From: Deltaproteobacteria bacterium
GTDB taxonomy: Bacteria > Desulfobacterota > Binatia > UTPRO1
Length of the DNA stretch: 35,867 nt
Assembly: GCA_020848745.1 (NCBI GenBank)
Contig: JADLHM010000074.1
Coordinates: forward strand, 1-35,867
Direction of reading: 5' to 3'
Shown here: one piece after another, positions 8,345 through 17,542 of the stretch
How positions within the stretch are numbered: the stretch's first letter is position 1
Layout of the letters: every line of letters starts with the position of its first letter
Position numbers and translations under genes: made by a program
The notes under the pieces: generated by a model
What the model saw: only the letters and a program-made list of their open reading frames with translations
What the model was told of the DNA's origin: nothing
Database searches by the model: none

Positions 8345-9562
8345 TTAGCCCGACGTCTGACCCTTCGCGCGCGACGCGGAAACCGCTTTAACCAGCCGCG
8401 CTGTGTTGGGGTCGTAGACGTAGTTGGTTATGGTCCCGTCCTTGATTCGTTCTACGGCCTCGTCAATGACGAACAAGGGAACGAGGAACCATTCCTGTGG
8501 TTGCACAGGACGACCGAAGCGGTCGTTGATTGTGATGTTCAGCCGCGCCGATCCAAACAGCCTGTGAAACAGGTTCTCCATTCGCGTGCGGTTGATGCCC
8601 GCTAGCTTGTAGGTCGCAACCACCTCAGCCTTAGCCAGGAGGTACGTGGCGTCATGCTCCGCGTCCGCAATCCGGGTTTCCACTTTGCTGCCGGTCACGC
8701 CGATCTTGTGGATCAGATCGCGGTGCTCCGCGACATAGGGATGATCGGACAGCGATCGCAGGACATAGATCGTGCCACTCTCCACGTCGTCCGCTTCCAA
8801 CTCGCCCCCAAACGACAACTGTCCGCTCTCCGGCGAAACCAGCCGCCGCGCGGCGGGATCGTTGTAGAACGCGCGTTGAAGCGAGCGCAGCAATAGATTG
8901 CTCTCGGTGCCGTTGGCGAAGACGGCCCGCAAACGGCGATCCACTTCCCCGGCGGTCGTCTTCAACGGCTCGCCCACCTCGGCGATGTAGAGGATGATGC
9001 CGTCGAGGACGAAGAAGTCTCCGGCGTCAATTACGCGGCGGCCCGCCTCGATGGGCTGGGCCTGGCGCAGGCCCGTCCTGACGTCCGCCTCTACTCGATC
9101 AAACAGCGGCTTGAACGTTTCGAAGTCCTCGCACCGCTTGCGGTCGGCGATCTCCTCGGCGGCGCGTTTATCTGCACTGGTGCGGACGTGGCGCAGGACG
9201 GTGATGTCATCGGGGGTGGTCGTGCTCCCGAGTTCGGCAGCCAGTTTGTCGACGTCGTAATCGGCCAAGCCTTCGCCGACTCTCGTTGCGCCATCCAGCA
9301 AGCCCTGATGATCGAGCGACGCCAGCAGTGTGCGGCAGTTCGGTAGGGTGCGCAGTCGGTCAAGGCGCACGGCGTACAGCCTCTCGAAGATATCGCGGTC
9401 TTCCCCGTGTTGCGGAGCGCGATCGTGCTTCTCGACGAAACGCTGGATTTCCTCGAACCCGGCTATGACGCGCTCCTCTCTCGGCGGACGTCCGCCCTTG
9501 GCTTCCGGGGCGGCGAACTCCGAAAGCTCCGCCGCTAATTCGTCGAGGTTGGGGTCACTCAT
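8345..9562 (-). CDS. GIY-YIG nuclease-domain protein of a four-gene defence-type cassette
   Basis: 405 residues from the ATG at 9562, overlapping the helicase stop by 8 nt. An N-terminal helical region (to about 200) has no recognised domain. The GIY-YIG-type fold spans about 262-345: SGTIYVLRS as the GIY strand, HKIGVTG as the YIG strand, an arginine in VETRIADAE and a glutamate in MENLFHRLFG. The last is the expected metal-binding Glu. This is the T5orf172/MUG113-like arrangement often found next to helicases. It is the last gene of the methyltransferase-PLD-helicase-GIY-YIG run, all coupled by short overlaps. Nuclease activity in restriction of foreign DNA is inferred. Confidence 0.82.
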   Translation of the reverse strand: MSDPNLDELAAELSEFAAPEAKGGRPPREERVIAGFEEIQRFVEKHDRAPQHGEDRDIFERLYAVRLDRLRTLPNCRTLLASLDHQGLLDGATRVGEGLADYDVDKLAAELGSTTTPDDITVLRHVRTSADKRAAEEIADRKRCEDFETFKPLFDRVEADVRTGLRQAQPIEAGRRVIDAGDFFVLDGIILYIAEVGEPLKTTAGEVDRRLRAVFANGTESNLLLRSLQRAFYNDPAARRLVSPESGQLSFGGELEADDVESGTIYVLRSLSDHPYVAEHRDLIHKIGVTGSKVETRIADAEHDATYLLAKAEVVATYKLAGINRTRMENLFHRLFGSARLNITINDRFGRPVQPQEWFLVPLFVIDEAVERIKDGTITNYVYDPNTARLVKAVSASRAKGQTSG

Positions 9563-11636
9563 AGTAGCGACCCTCCTTCTTGAAGCGCATGAAGGCGGAC
9601 GCGCCTTCGGCCATGCGGCGCTCCCACGCATCCTGCGAGTCGAGCGCGGGCACGCGCCCCCGTTCCCTCTTGAACTGGACCGCGCGCACGGCCAGCTCCT
9701 TCGCCTCTTCCGGCGTCAGGTTCGTGCGCTTGGCAGAAATAGCCGCCGCAACTTGCTTCAAGCTGTCTTCGCTCATGGTCTTAGCGAGGATCGCGTAGGC
9801 TTCGCCGAAGGGATTGATGCGGTCGATCAGGTCGATGTCCAGCTCGCGCACATCCATCGCAAAGCGGCGCACGCCTTCGATCAGGGCGGTGTTGGGGGCG
9901 GTTTCCTCGCTTCCGCCGCCCGTCGCAAGCTGCTTTGCCTGCTGCGTGAGGATGAGGGCCGCAACGGCGTGCTGTCGGACGGATTCCTGATCTTCCGCGT
10001 CAAGATCAGGGTACTTGTCCTTGATAATCTTGCCCATGCGAACCTGCGTTAGTTCTTCCGGCACCAGTTCTTCATCGAACAAGCCGCGCTCGATAGCGGT
10101 CTTGTCCTGAATGAAGGTGGCGATCACTTCGTTCAGGTCCTCCTGGCAGATACGCGCGGCCTCCTTGCTCTTGGGTTCAGCGAGGCCCTTGATCTCGATC
10201 TGCACCTGTCCGGTCTGGTGGTTGAACCCAACGTTGGACCTTTCGGGATCGTAGCCGGCCCTGCCGTAGTCGAAGTCAGGCGTCGGACCGCTGTCCACGT
10301 TCTTGGGCCTAAACTCGAAGCGCGGGGCGAGGACCTGTTCCATCAGGAGGCTTGCGGCGATCGCCTTCAAGGTGTCGTTGACGGCCTCGGTTACGGTTTC
10401 CTCAGAGGCATCCGGCTCGGCGATCAGGTTGGTGAACCTCGCGCGAGTCTTGCCGGGCGCGTCGCGGGTCGCGCGACCGATGATCTGCACGATCTCTGTA
10501 AGACTGGCGCGATAGCCGACGGTGAGCGCATGTTCGCACCAAATCCAATCGAAGCCTTCCTTCGCCATGCCTAGCGCGATGATGATGTCTACGTAGTCCT
10601 GGTTGTTCTTCTGCGCCGAATCCTTGAGCGCGGCGGACACGCGGTCGCGCTTAGCAGCGTCGTCATCGACGAGATCGGCGATGCGCAGCACCTGACCATC
10701 GGGCCGCTTAACAAGCTGGAAGCCCGTGGTCGCATCGACGCCCTGCCATTCGCCCAGCGCCTCGATGATATGCTCCACCTCGCGCATCTTGTCTTTTGTG
10801 CTTTCGCGCGAATTGACGTTGGGGATGTGGATGATCGTCTTCTCGGCAGGGTTTAGGACCTTAAGGATGTCATCAACGTAAGGCCCGCTGTAGAAGAAGT
10901 AGCCGATGTCGAGTTGCTTTAGGTACTCGTAGCCGTTGAGCTGCTCGTAGTACGTGTAGGTTACGGTATCGAACTTAGCTTCGTCGGACGGACTCAGCAC
11001 GGCCTGGGCATCCCCGCGAAAGTAGGAGCCCGTCATGGCGACAATGTGCGTGCGCCCCCGTGCAATGAACTGCCCGAGGTGCGTGCCCAGCTTGTTGTCG
11101 GGGTTCGTTGAAACGTGGTGGAACTCATCGACCGCGATCAGGCGGTCGTCGAAGGCCTCCACGCCGTAGGCATCGACAGCGAAGCGGAACGTCGCGTGGG
11201 TGCAGACCAGCACCTTGTCGTCGCCGTCGAGGAACGTACCGAGTGACCTGACCTTGCCCCCATTGTCGTTGCCTGGTGCGTTACAGAGGTTCCACTTCGG
11301 CTCGACGTGCCAGTCGGCCCAGAAGCCGAATTTTGACAGCGGCTCGTCGTTGAAGCTGGCCCCGATGGACTTCTCCGGCACGACAATGACGGCCTGTTTC
11401 AGGCCTTGATTCGTGAGCTTGTCGAGTGCGATGAACATCAACGCCCGGCTCTTCCCTGATGCGGGCGGCGATTTGATGAGCAGGTACTGCTCGCCCCGCC
11501 TCTCGTAGGCGCGTTCCTGCATCGGCCGCATCCCCAGGGCATTGGCCTTGGTCGATGCGCCGTTGCGGGCGTAGATGACAGATACGGAAGGGACGTTCTG
11601 TGCGCCCTTGCAATCGCCGCCGGGACCGCTCGTCAA
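9555..11636 (-). CDS. SF2 DEAD/DEAH-type helicase of the defence-type cassette
   Basis: About 693 residues from a TTG at 11636 that overlaps the PLD gene stop as TTGA. In-frame ATGs upstream (11705, 11777) lie inside the conserved PLD coding region, so the TTG is preferred but not proven. Motif I is IKSPPASGKSR (about residues 54-64), motif II is IAVDEFHHVS, motif III-like is VAMTGSY, and motif VI is VQIIGRATRDAPGK. These define a complete SF2 helicase/translocase core. The C-terminal third is helical without a recognised domain. It probably couples DNA translocation to cleavage or recognition by its PLD, GIY-YIG and methyltransferase neighbours. Confidence 0.88.
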   Translation of the reverse strand: MTSGPGGDCKGAQNVPSVSVIYARNGASTKANALGMRPMQERAYERRGEQYLLIKSPPASGKSRALMFIALDKLTNQGLKQAVIVVPEKSIGASFNDEPLSKFGFWADWHVEPKWNLCNAPGNDNGGKVRSLGTFLDGDDKVLVCTHATFRFAVDAYGVEAFDDRLIAVDEFHHVSTNPDNKLGTHLGQFIARGRTHIVAMTGSYFRGDAQAVLSPSDEAKFDTVTYTYYEQLNGYEYLKQLDIGYFFYSGPYVDDILKVLNPAEKTIIHIPNVNSRESTKDKMREVEHIIEALGEWQGVDATTGFQLVKRPDGQVLRIADLVDDDAAKRDRVSAALKDSAQKNNQDYVDIIIALGMAKEGFDWIWCEHALTVGYRASLTEIVQIIGRATRDAPGKTRARFTNLIAEPDASEETVTEAVNDTLKAIAASLLMEQVLAPRFEFRPKNVDSGPTPDFDYGRAGYDPERSNVGFNHQTGQVQIEIKGLAEPKSKEAARICQEDLNEVIATFIQDKTAIERGLFDEELVPEELTQVRMGKIIKDKYPDLDAEDQESVRQHAVAALILTQQAKQLATGGGSEETAPNTALIEGVRRFAMDVRELDIDLIDRINPFGEAYAILAKTMSEDSLKQVAAAISAKRTNLTPEEAKELAVRAVQFKRERGRVPALDSQDAWERRMAEGASAFMRFKKEGRYYE

Positions 11637-12727
11637 AACACACCCCACTCGCGCCCACTTGCCATGTGGAACGCCCCGTCGATTGCACTGCTCTTCTTGA
11701 GCCATTGAGCTTTCGCCGCTTTGGTTCCAATGGTCAGCTCGAAGACGCGCGGCTTGGTTCTCACAAAAAGCAAACACTCATTGTCGTAGGCAGGTGGCCC
11801 GCCAGCTCCGGGTATTGGCAGGACGAGCTTGTCCATCTTGTTGTCGCTGTAGGTCAACGAAAACAGAGTTGCTGGACCGCTATCGAAGCCAATCCTCACG
11901 TCACCGACGTGTGTATTTTTAGGGATAGTGGTGGACGGAAAGCCAAAGAATACCCTTGAGAGGCGCTTCATCATGAGCTGATTGCCGGGCAACTTGGGGC
12001 CGCGGTTCTTGGTGATGTTCCCGGCATCAATCCAGAAATGGGTACATACGCGCAGTTTCTGCAATTCTTTGGTTGATAGGGTTCCGCGTCCAGTGTCGGT
12101 GCTCGCGACGTCGTCCTCTGTAGGAGCTGGGGCCTTCAAATTGTCCCTGTGCTCAAAGAGCCGGCGGTAGCCGGTAAATAGCGCCGGAGTCAACCGCGTG
12201 GCGTTGTTCCACGTTCTTGAGAACCAAGCACGCATGGATTGCATAGCGGCAGCGGCGGTGGGCTCAGTCGGCCCGGCCCGATTGACACTGACGACAAGTC
12301 CGGCTTCGACGCCACGCAACAATCCTGATCTAGACATATTGCCGGATCCCGCGAGCGCGTAGTCGCGCAGATCGGTCCGGACAAGGAACGTCTTCGGATG
12401 GAAGGGCATCTTAGGAGCGCCTCCGTGATCCAGGCAGAAGCGGGCATCATGGATTCTCACTGAAGACTTCGGAACCTTGAGTAGGCTGGCAAGGGCCACT
12501 GGCTCGGTGCGACAGTAGTCGAAGGACGTGATCCACCTCTTTGGAACGCCGCTCCATGCCTCGCCGAGGGTCTCCGCCAACCTTTTGAGCAGTTCGTAGG
12601 CACCGCCCGACGTTACATAGGCAACCGCCACGTCGATGCTCTCCACAGCGCCGTCCTGCAAGATGGCTTGAAGTGCATCAAGAGTAGTGCGGGGAGCAGG
12701 CTGGGCAATGTAGTCAACTCGGCTCAT
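11633..12727 (-). CDS. Phospholipase D-like (HKD) nuclease of the defence-type cassette
   Basis: 364 residues. The single PLD-type active site lies at about 110-130: HPKTFLVRTD (His110, Lys112) followed by GSGNMS. This is the arrangement of PLD-superfamily nucleases such as BfiI- or NgoFVII-like enzymes, which work as dimers with one HxK per chain. The N-terminal VAVAYVTSGGAYELL and the following strand agree with the same fold. The C-terminal 170 residues are unassigned. The ATG overlaps the methyltransferase stop as ATGA, and its stop overlaps the helicase start. It is presumably the DNA-cutting or DNA-binding subunit of the system. Confidence 0.85.
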   Translation of the reverse strand: MSRVDYIAQPAPRTTLDALQAILQDGAVESIDVAVAYVTSGGAYELLKRLAETLGEAWSGVPKRWITSFDYCRTEPVALASLLKVPKSSVRIHDARFCLDHGGAPKMPFHPKTFLVRTDLRDYALAGSGNMSRSGLLRGVEAGLVVSVNRAGPTEPTAAAAMQSMRAWFSRTWNNATRLTPALFTGYRRLFEHRDNLKAPAPTEDDVASTDTGRGTLSTKELQKLRVCTHFWIDAGNITKNRGPKLPGNQLMMKRLSRVFFGFPSTTIPKNTHVGDVRIGFDSGPATLFSLTYSDNKMDKLVLPIPGAGGPPAYDNECLLFVRTKPRVFELTIGTKAAKAQWLKKSSAIDGAFHMASGREWGVF

Positions 12728-15510
12728 GCGCGTCTCCGTCCCGGGAAAGTGGCCCTTTCAATGGTGGCACCTTCCTTCTGCGTGCTGGCGTACAAGGTGA
12801 ACAACTTTTCGAGACGTTCCGTGTCATTTCGGAACTGGCGCCCTATGTAGATACGCTCAAGAACTTCGTCATTGCGGGAATGCGCTTGGCGCAGATTTTC
12901 GGGCATTGCCTCAGGCTCGTAGAGGTCAGCGCTTGTTGAGGGGAAGTGGACTTCGCGTGCGAGGAGGATGTCCTCGGCACAATGAGTGAGGTCAACCTCA
13001 TTCTTATGGGTGAGAGTCGGGATTGGAAAGGTGTTCCATCCCAATGTGTTCGAGTATCGATAGTCCGTCTTCAACTTCCCGCAGACCGCAGCGATCCAAA
13101 CGAGATGAAGACGCGACGCAATCAAAGCCAGATGCCAGAGCGGTGCGTCGTAGAGCGCGAAGGCGCTATCGGCGACAACTGTGCCCGCATCCAGAAGCCC
13201 AACCGGAAGATAAGGGCGGCGCTCCGAACTATGGCGTGGAACGATAAGCGTCAGCCGCTGCGCGTTTCCCTGTATTTGAACGAATCGGTAGGGCGCTTTG
13301 GCATAGTCGCGCGTAGAGCCAGCCTTGCTAGACAACCGCATGGCCCGTACGGCTTCGAGGCGTCGAGCGACCGTCGGAGAGCGAGCGGCGTCGGCCCATT
13401 GATCTTGCTCAATCCAGAGGCAGTATCGGACCTTGCCCTGAATGAAATCCTCTGAGCCGACAAAGCGCCTCAGGTACCTTTTGAAAATTGTGTCACTAGG
13501 ATCTGTGCCCGCCTTGTCTTCAGGCGATACAAGAAGATGCCCACCGTCGCGCGGCATGTTGCCGAAGAGCATAGGAGCGCGGTCCTTCGGCGGGTCACGT
13601 CGGGCTTCGATGACGAGATTGGGGGCATCTACCAGATAGGGGTTAATGTTGCCGCACACCCGTTCGAGGGCCGTTCCGTCGGCGTCAAGCGTGTAGAGAC
13701 GCTTCCTCTTTCCAGCGACATTCGATAGTCCGACGATGATTACGATGACGCCCGCGTTATGACTGGCCAAGTTCGACCACTTGAATGAAGTGTGGGCGAA
13801 CTCGATCGCGTGACCTGTGGCAAAGATGGACGGCCAGAAGAGCGAGACCTGTTGACCTTGGCAAATCGAATTCGTCACCACAAACGCGGAACTCGCACTC
13901 GTCTGAAGGCCGTACTCCGCTGCCTTCATGAGCCATCCGGCAACATAGTCGAGCGACTTCCAGCCTTCCAAGCGACCATCGAATACGGCGGATAAGTCGG
14001 ATTTCTGTTCTTCTGACTGAAGTTTGTTGCCCAGGTACGGGGGATTCCCGCAGATGTAGGTCTCGCCGCCTTCGTTCTCGAAGTCGATTTCCGCTTGTTC
14101 GAGGGGCGTATCGAACAGGTCGTCCGCCTGCACCTTCACGCTCCTACCTGTAGGCGGGCAGATGGTCAGCCAGTCGAGCCGAAGAGCGTTGCCGCAGGTG
14201 ATCCAATTCTCGTCGCGCAGAGGCAGGAATTCGGCCAAGGCCAGCTTTTGCCCCCGGTACACCACGTCGCATTGATACTCGGCGATGATTAGCGCGAGGC
14301 GGGCAATTTCCGCCGGAAAGTCGCGCAGCTCGATCCCGCGAAAGTTCGTGAGCGGAATTCCAGAGCTACGATGCCGCTCGCCGCGTCGCTCGTTGATCTC
14401 GGCCTCGATCGCGCGCATCTCCTTGTAGGCGATGACGAGGAAGTTGCCGGAACCGCAGGCGGGGTCGAAGACCCTCATCTTCGTCATGCGCTTGCGTAGG
14501 TTGAGCAGGGTGCGGGGGTTGTCGCCTGCCTCTGCCAATCGTGCGCGCAAGTCGTCTAGGAAGAGCGGGTTCAGGACCTTCAGGATGTTGGGGACGCTGG
14601 TGTAGTGCATCCCCAACTCGCCGCGCTCCTCGTCCTCGGCGACGGCTTGGATCATCGACCCGAAGATGTCGGGGTTGATCTTGGTCCAGTCGAGACTGCC
14701 GACGTGCAGGAGGTATGACCGCGCGATCTTGCTGAACTTCGGCACATCCATGGTGCCGGAAAACAAGCCGCCGTTCACGTATGGAAAGTCGTCGGCCCAG
14801 CGAGGAATGTTGGCCGCTGCCCGTTCGTCCCGCTTGGTGTTCATGGCAAGGAACAACGTGCCGATTACCGCGTGCGTGTTGGACGAGTCCTTCGCGCTCA
14901 TCTGCGCGACAGTTTCGGTGAACTTGCCCTTGCCGACGAAGATCTCGGTATCCTCGGCGAAGAAGCAGAAGATGAGCCGCGCCATGAAGTGGTTCATGTC
15001 GTGGCGGCGCTCGGCCTTGCCCCAATCGGGGTTGTCGCGCAGAAGTTCGACGTAGAGCCGATTGAGGCGGCTGGTCGCCCGGATGTCGAAGGCGTTCTCG
15101 CTGATCTGCCGGACGGTGGTGATTCCCGCGAGCGGCAGGAAGAATCCGAAGTGGTCGGGGAAGTCCTGGAAGGCGCAAGCGACCGTCTCGCCGCCTGTCA
15201 GCTCTTCCGCCTCGAAGTCGTTGCCGTCAGTAGCAAGGACGAACTTCGCCTTGGCTTTGGCGGTAGCCGGGCTGTCCTTGAGCGCGTTGAGTGCCCGCGA
15301 CACCTGCCCTGCCTCGCAGGTCAGGATGTGAATGTTGTTGGTCTGGAGCACACCGCCGAGGTCGGACTTGTTCGAAGCCCCAGCGCGAAGGCGCTTGATT
15401 GTCGTCTCCTTGTTACCGAAAGCTTCAAGGAAGGCGTAGGGGAACGTCGCGGGGTCAAAGGGCTGCTCCGCAAGGTCTGTGATCGCCTGCTCGATCTCAA
15501 CGGCGTTCAA
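12724..15510 (-). CDS. MmeI-like class I N6-adenine DNA methyltransferase
   Basis: 928 residues from a TTG at 15510, preceded by a GAGAGG site. The sequence from there (NAVEIEQAITDLAEQPFD) begins as the family usually does. An ATG at 15534 is the alternative, and the farther upstream frame is not family-like. SAM-binding motif I is FDPACGSGNFLV (about residues 348-359). The catalytic motif is NPPY (489-492), specific for amino-N6/N4 methyltransferases. The N-terminal 300 residues include FFLPLAGI and a helical region ending HDMNHFMARLIFCFFAEDTEIF. The C-terminal 400 are probably target recognition. I do not see a PD-(D/E)XK site at the N-terminus, unlike MmeI, so cleavage may come from partner genes. 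First gene of the cassette. Confidence 0.9.
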   Translation of the reverse strand: MNAVEIEQAITDLAEQPFDPATFPYAFLEAFGNKETTIKRLRAGASNKSDLGGVLQTNNIHILTCEAGQVSRALNALKDSPATAKAKAKFVLATDGNDFEAEELTGGETVACAFQDFPDHFGFFLPLAGITTVRQISENAFDIRATSRLNRLYVELLRDNPDWGKAERRHDMNHFMARLIFCFFAEDTEIFVGKGKFTETVAQMSAKDSSNTHAVIGTLFLAMNTKRDERAAANIPRWADDFPYVNGGLFSGTMDVPKFSKIARSYLLHVGSLDWTKINPDIFGSMIQAVAEDEERGELGMHYTSVPNILKVLNPLFLDDLRARLAEAGDNPRTLLNLRKRMTKMRVFDPACGSGNFLVIAYKEMRAIEAEINERRGERHRSSGIPLTNFRGIELRDFPAEIARLALIIAEYQCDVVYRGQKLALAEFLPLRDENWITCGNALRLDWLTICPPTGRSVKVQADDLFDTPLEQAEIDFENEGGETYICGNPPYLGNKLQSEEQKSDLSAVFDGRLEGWKSLDYVAGWLMKAAEYGLQTSASSAFVVTNSICQGQQVSLFWPSIFATGHAIEFAHTSFKWSNLASHNAGVIVIIVGLSNVAGKRKRLYTLDADGTALERVCGNINPYLVDAPNLVIEARRDPPKDRAPMLFGNMPRDGGHLLVSPEDKAGTDPSDTIFKRYLRRFVGSEDFIQGKVRYCLWIEQDQWADAARSPTVARRLEAVRAMRLSSKAGSTRDYAKAPYRFVQIQGNAQRLTLIVPRHSSERRPYLPVGLLDAGTVVADSAFALYDAPLWHLALIASRLHLVWIAAVCGKLKTDYRYSNTLGWNTFPIPTLTHKNEVDLTHCAEDILLAREVHFPSTSADLYEPEAMPENLRQAHSRNDEVLERIYIGRQFRNDTERLEKLFTLYASTQKEGATIERATFPGRRRA

Positions 15511-16073
15511 CGCTATTTGCCCTCTCTGGCGCATCCAGGATCTTTCGCCGTGGACGCTCGGCACTGCGCTGTTGTCGGTTACGTACTCCCGCATGAACCG
15601 CCGGAGTACTTCTGCGGGTGGGCGAAGCGGCGAGGGTCGTGTTGTCGTCGACCATGGTGGTTCCTGCCTACTTGATACATTCTCGGGTAGCGCCCGCCGC
15701 AGGCTAGGGGCTCCCTCAGGAGTGCAGGCGGGCACGGCCGCAGTCCTGAGGGCATCGAGGCGCCGTGATATAGCGCGGAAGAACGCGGTTGTTCCACGCC
15801 CGTCGACTCATGGCCCAAGCAACTTACGCAGCGCGTGGATACGCCTGTGCCGACGAGGGGCGCGACGCAGCCGACAGGGCGAAGTCCTCTAGAGCCACAC
15901 ACAGCGCCGACCGCGACTCGTGGCCCATGGCATCGCAAGTCAGAACGCGATGAACCGCGTCGCCCCGAGGAGCGCGGCCACGGGATGCCGGGCAGGAAGA
16001 TCAGCGCGGCGGGCAGCCACCGCAGGCACCAGGTCATCGCGGCACCACAAAGTGGACAGTATGAGGTGGCCCA
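15511..16073. other. 563-bp region upstream of the defence cassette
   Basis: No convincing protein gene on either strand. It must contain the promoter of the leftward methyltransferase operon. It holds an inverted repeat at 15713-15752 (listed separately). Frames open here are Cys/Arg/Pro-rich with no recognisable domain. Confidence 0.5.
15713..15752. repeat. 9-bp perfect inverted repeat upstream of the methyltransferase operon
   Basis: CCCTCAGGA at 15713-15721 pairs with TCCTGAGGG at 15744-15752 across 22 nt. A second, imperfect pairing, GCCCGCC with GGCGGGC, interleaves with it. It lies about 200 bp before the proposed methyltransferase start and could be an operator or a structured leader. 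Confidence 0.4.
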
Positions 16074-17222
16074 TCACTGCGAGGACGCCAAGGAGGGCGG
16101 CGTGTCCTCCTCGGGAGGTGGCAGCAGGGCACCGCGAAGAAGCCCGAGCGGGTACAGCGTCGATAGCGTCTTGTAAGGGCGGAGGAACGCGTCCAAATAC
16201 GCTCCGCGCAGCTCGTCCAATTGCGGCAGTAGGGCTGCGAGGCCCGGCTCGATATTCGACGGGCCGCCCGGCCTCGTCGGTCTGGGACGTGGGGGCGCTT
16301 GTTTCAGAAGGTCCGCGAGCGCGATCGACGGATGCTTGCGCCAGGTGCCGCCCGTCAGCGTCTCGCGGAATACAGCCCGCAGGAGGAACGCAATCTGAGT
16401 CATGCCCTGGCGCCGCTGTCCCCTCCGAGCACTCGGATTGACGTACGCCACGAGGTCGTGCGCGGCCTGGACTTCGACGAAGTGCTTCGGAGGCGGGCGA
16501 TTACCATGGCGCTTCCCCACGGCCTCGGCCGAAACGGACGGCAACGCACGGCGCGCACGGACATGCTCGCGAAGCGTGAGCTTCGCCATGAGGCGGGCGA
16601 CCTCCGGTGCGATACGCACGGCAGACGTCACATCGTCGCGGGTCAGGGTTTCCCCTGGGCGTCGCTGGGCCAGCCAGCTCAAGAGTACATTCGCCACAAC
16701 GTGGTGCAGGTGGTCGAGAGCGGCGCCACCCCCGGTGAGACGACCGGTCGCACCTGCGATCGCGAGAGTCACTGCTCGCGGATCCCACGGTGGATGGGGC
16801 GCTTCTTCGCGGGTAGCGTCGTCTGGGCTCACGGGACCAAGGATTGCGTCTGCCCTGTCCAACGTCGCAGCCTCCTCGGACTTTGTGTGCGGTCGTTGCA
16901 GGAACCGGCGGACCGGCACGAGCGATTCGTAATGCCGGTAGAACTCCTCCAGGCAATCCACGATCCAGCACGGGTCGGCGCCCGCATTCGCAAGAGCACA
17001 AAGCGCATCGAGCGCCGGCGCGTGGCGCTCCCTCAAGGGTCGGCAGTGAAGTCCGGCCTGCACCTCGGTATCCGTCCACGCGAAAATGCGCGCGATGACC
17101 TCCGACATGACAAACGGCGGCCGCCCGGCTTTCGTGCGTAGCTCCGTGGCGAGCCGATCTGCTGTCCACGGTAGCCGCACACGTGCCTCTCGTGATCGCT
17201 GCGGCCGAGAACGCGGTTTCAT
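16074..17222 (-). CDS. Hypothetical protein of 382 residues, family not recognised
   Basis: The start at 17222 overlaps the preceding stop as ATGA, which supports it over an ATG eight codons earlier. The protein is basic and Arg-rich at its N-terminus and mostly helical, with motifs such as FVMSEVIARIFAWTDTEVQ, WIVDCLEEFYRHYESLVP and YKTLSTLYPLGLLRGA but no catalytic signature I know. A Pro-rich linker (PPRPRPTRPGG) lies near residue 315. No signal peptide or membrane segment. It is last in a three-gene minus-strand operon with two small proteins, between the two defence-type modules. It may be accessory or defence cargo, but I cannot assign a role. Confidence 0.65.
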   Translation of the reverse strand: MKPRSRPQRSREARVRLPWTADRLATELRTKAGRPPFVMSEVIARIFAWTDTEVQAGLHCRPLRERHAPALDALCALANAGADPCWIVDCLEEFYRHYESLVPVRRFLQRPHTKSEEAATLDRADAILGPVSPDDATREEAPHPPWDPRAVTLAIAGATGRLTGGGAALDHLHHVVANVLLSWLAQRRPGETLTRDDVTSAVRIAPEVARLMAKLTLREHVRARRALPSVSAEAVGKRHGNRPPPKHFVEVQAAHDLVAYVNPSARRGQRRQGMTQIAFLLRAVFRETLTGGTWRKHPSIALADLLKQAPPRPRPTRPGGPSNIEPGLAALLPQLDELRGAYLDAFLRPYKTLSTLYPLGLLRGALLPPPEEDTPPSLASSQ

Positions 17223-17524
17223 GAACGACACTCCCGCCGCTGCCATGCCAAGTATTCGAAGCGAATGGCCACCGCCCGGAGGTCGCCCCCGTCAACACCA
17301 CGCAACCGCCGACGGTCGAGCCGCTCGGCGAACTGACGCAGCTCTGCGGCCGCGCCTTCGAGCGCGATCGCGTCGTCGAGGTTGCGCATGCGGCGCACGA
17401 TGCGTGTTGCCTGAGCGACCGTGCGAGGCGAGAGGCGCCGCCGATCGGGCACGGTCCTCAGTCGCGGCCTCGTCCGCTCGCTCGGCGCAACCGCAGTCTC
17501 GTCACCGGCCGAGGCGTGAGCCAT
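17219..17524 (-). CDS. Small basic hypothetical protein
   Basis: 101 residues from the ATG at 17524. It is basic and Arg-rich with a predicted helical core (VAQATRIVRRMRNLDDAIAL, then AAELRQFAERLDRRRL), which suggests a short coiled coil or nucleic-acid-associated protein. It starts 18 bp after the stop of the upstream small gene and overlaps the 382-residue gene by ATGA. No family recognised. The coupling argues it acts with its neighbours. Confidence 0.55.
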   Translation of the reverse strand: MAHASAGDETAVAPSERTRPRLRTVPDRRRLSPRTVAQATRIVRRMRNLDDAIALEGAAAELRQFAERLDRRRLRGVDGGDLRAVAIRFEYLAWQRRECRS

Positions 17525-17542
17525 CAGCACCACCGCGACGCG

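Noticed and set aside
8163-8348. A 61-codon plus-strand frame between the XRE gene and the GIY-YIG gene
   Set aside because: No ribosome site, no similarity, and opposite in direction to all neighbours in this part of the element.
11637-11777. Starting the helicase at the farther upstream ATG codons
   Set aside because: This would overlap up to 145 nt of the PLD gene C-terminus in another frame. The TTG that forms a TTGA overlap with the PLD stop fits the coupling style of the operon better, though it is not proven.
8345-15510. Calling the cassette DISARM or BREX
   Set aside because: Core DISARM genes drmA/drmB (DUF1998) and the BREX genes brxB, brxC, pglZ and brxL are absent. Only methyltransferase, PLD and helicase parts are shared.
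15579-16037. A 152-codon Cys-containing minus-strand frame upstream of the methyltransferase
   Set aside because: Composition looks like GC-rich noise, there is no ribosome site, and it overlaps the probable promoter region and inverted repeats.
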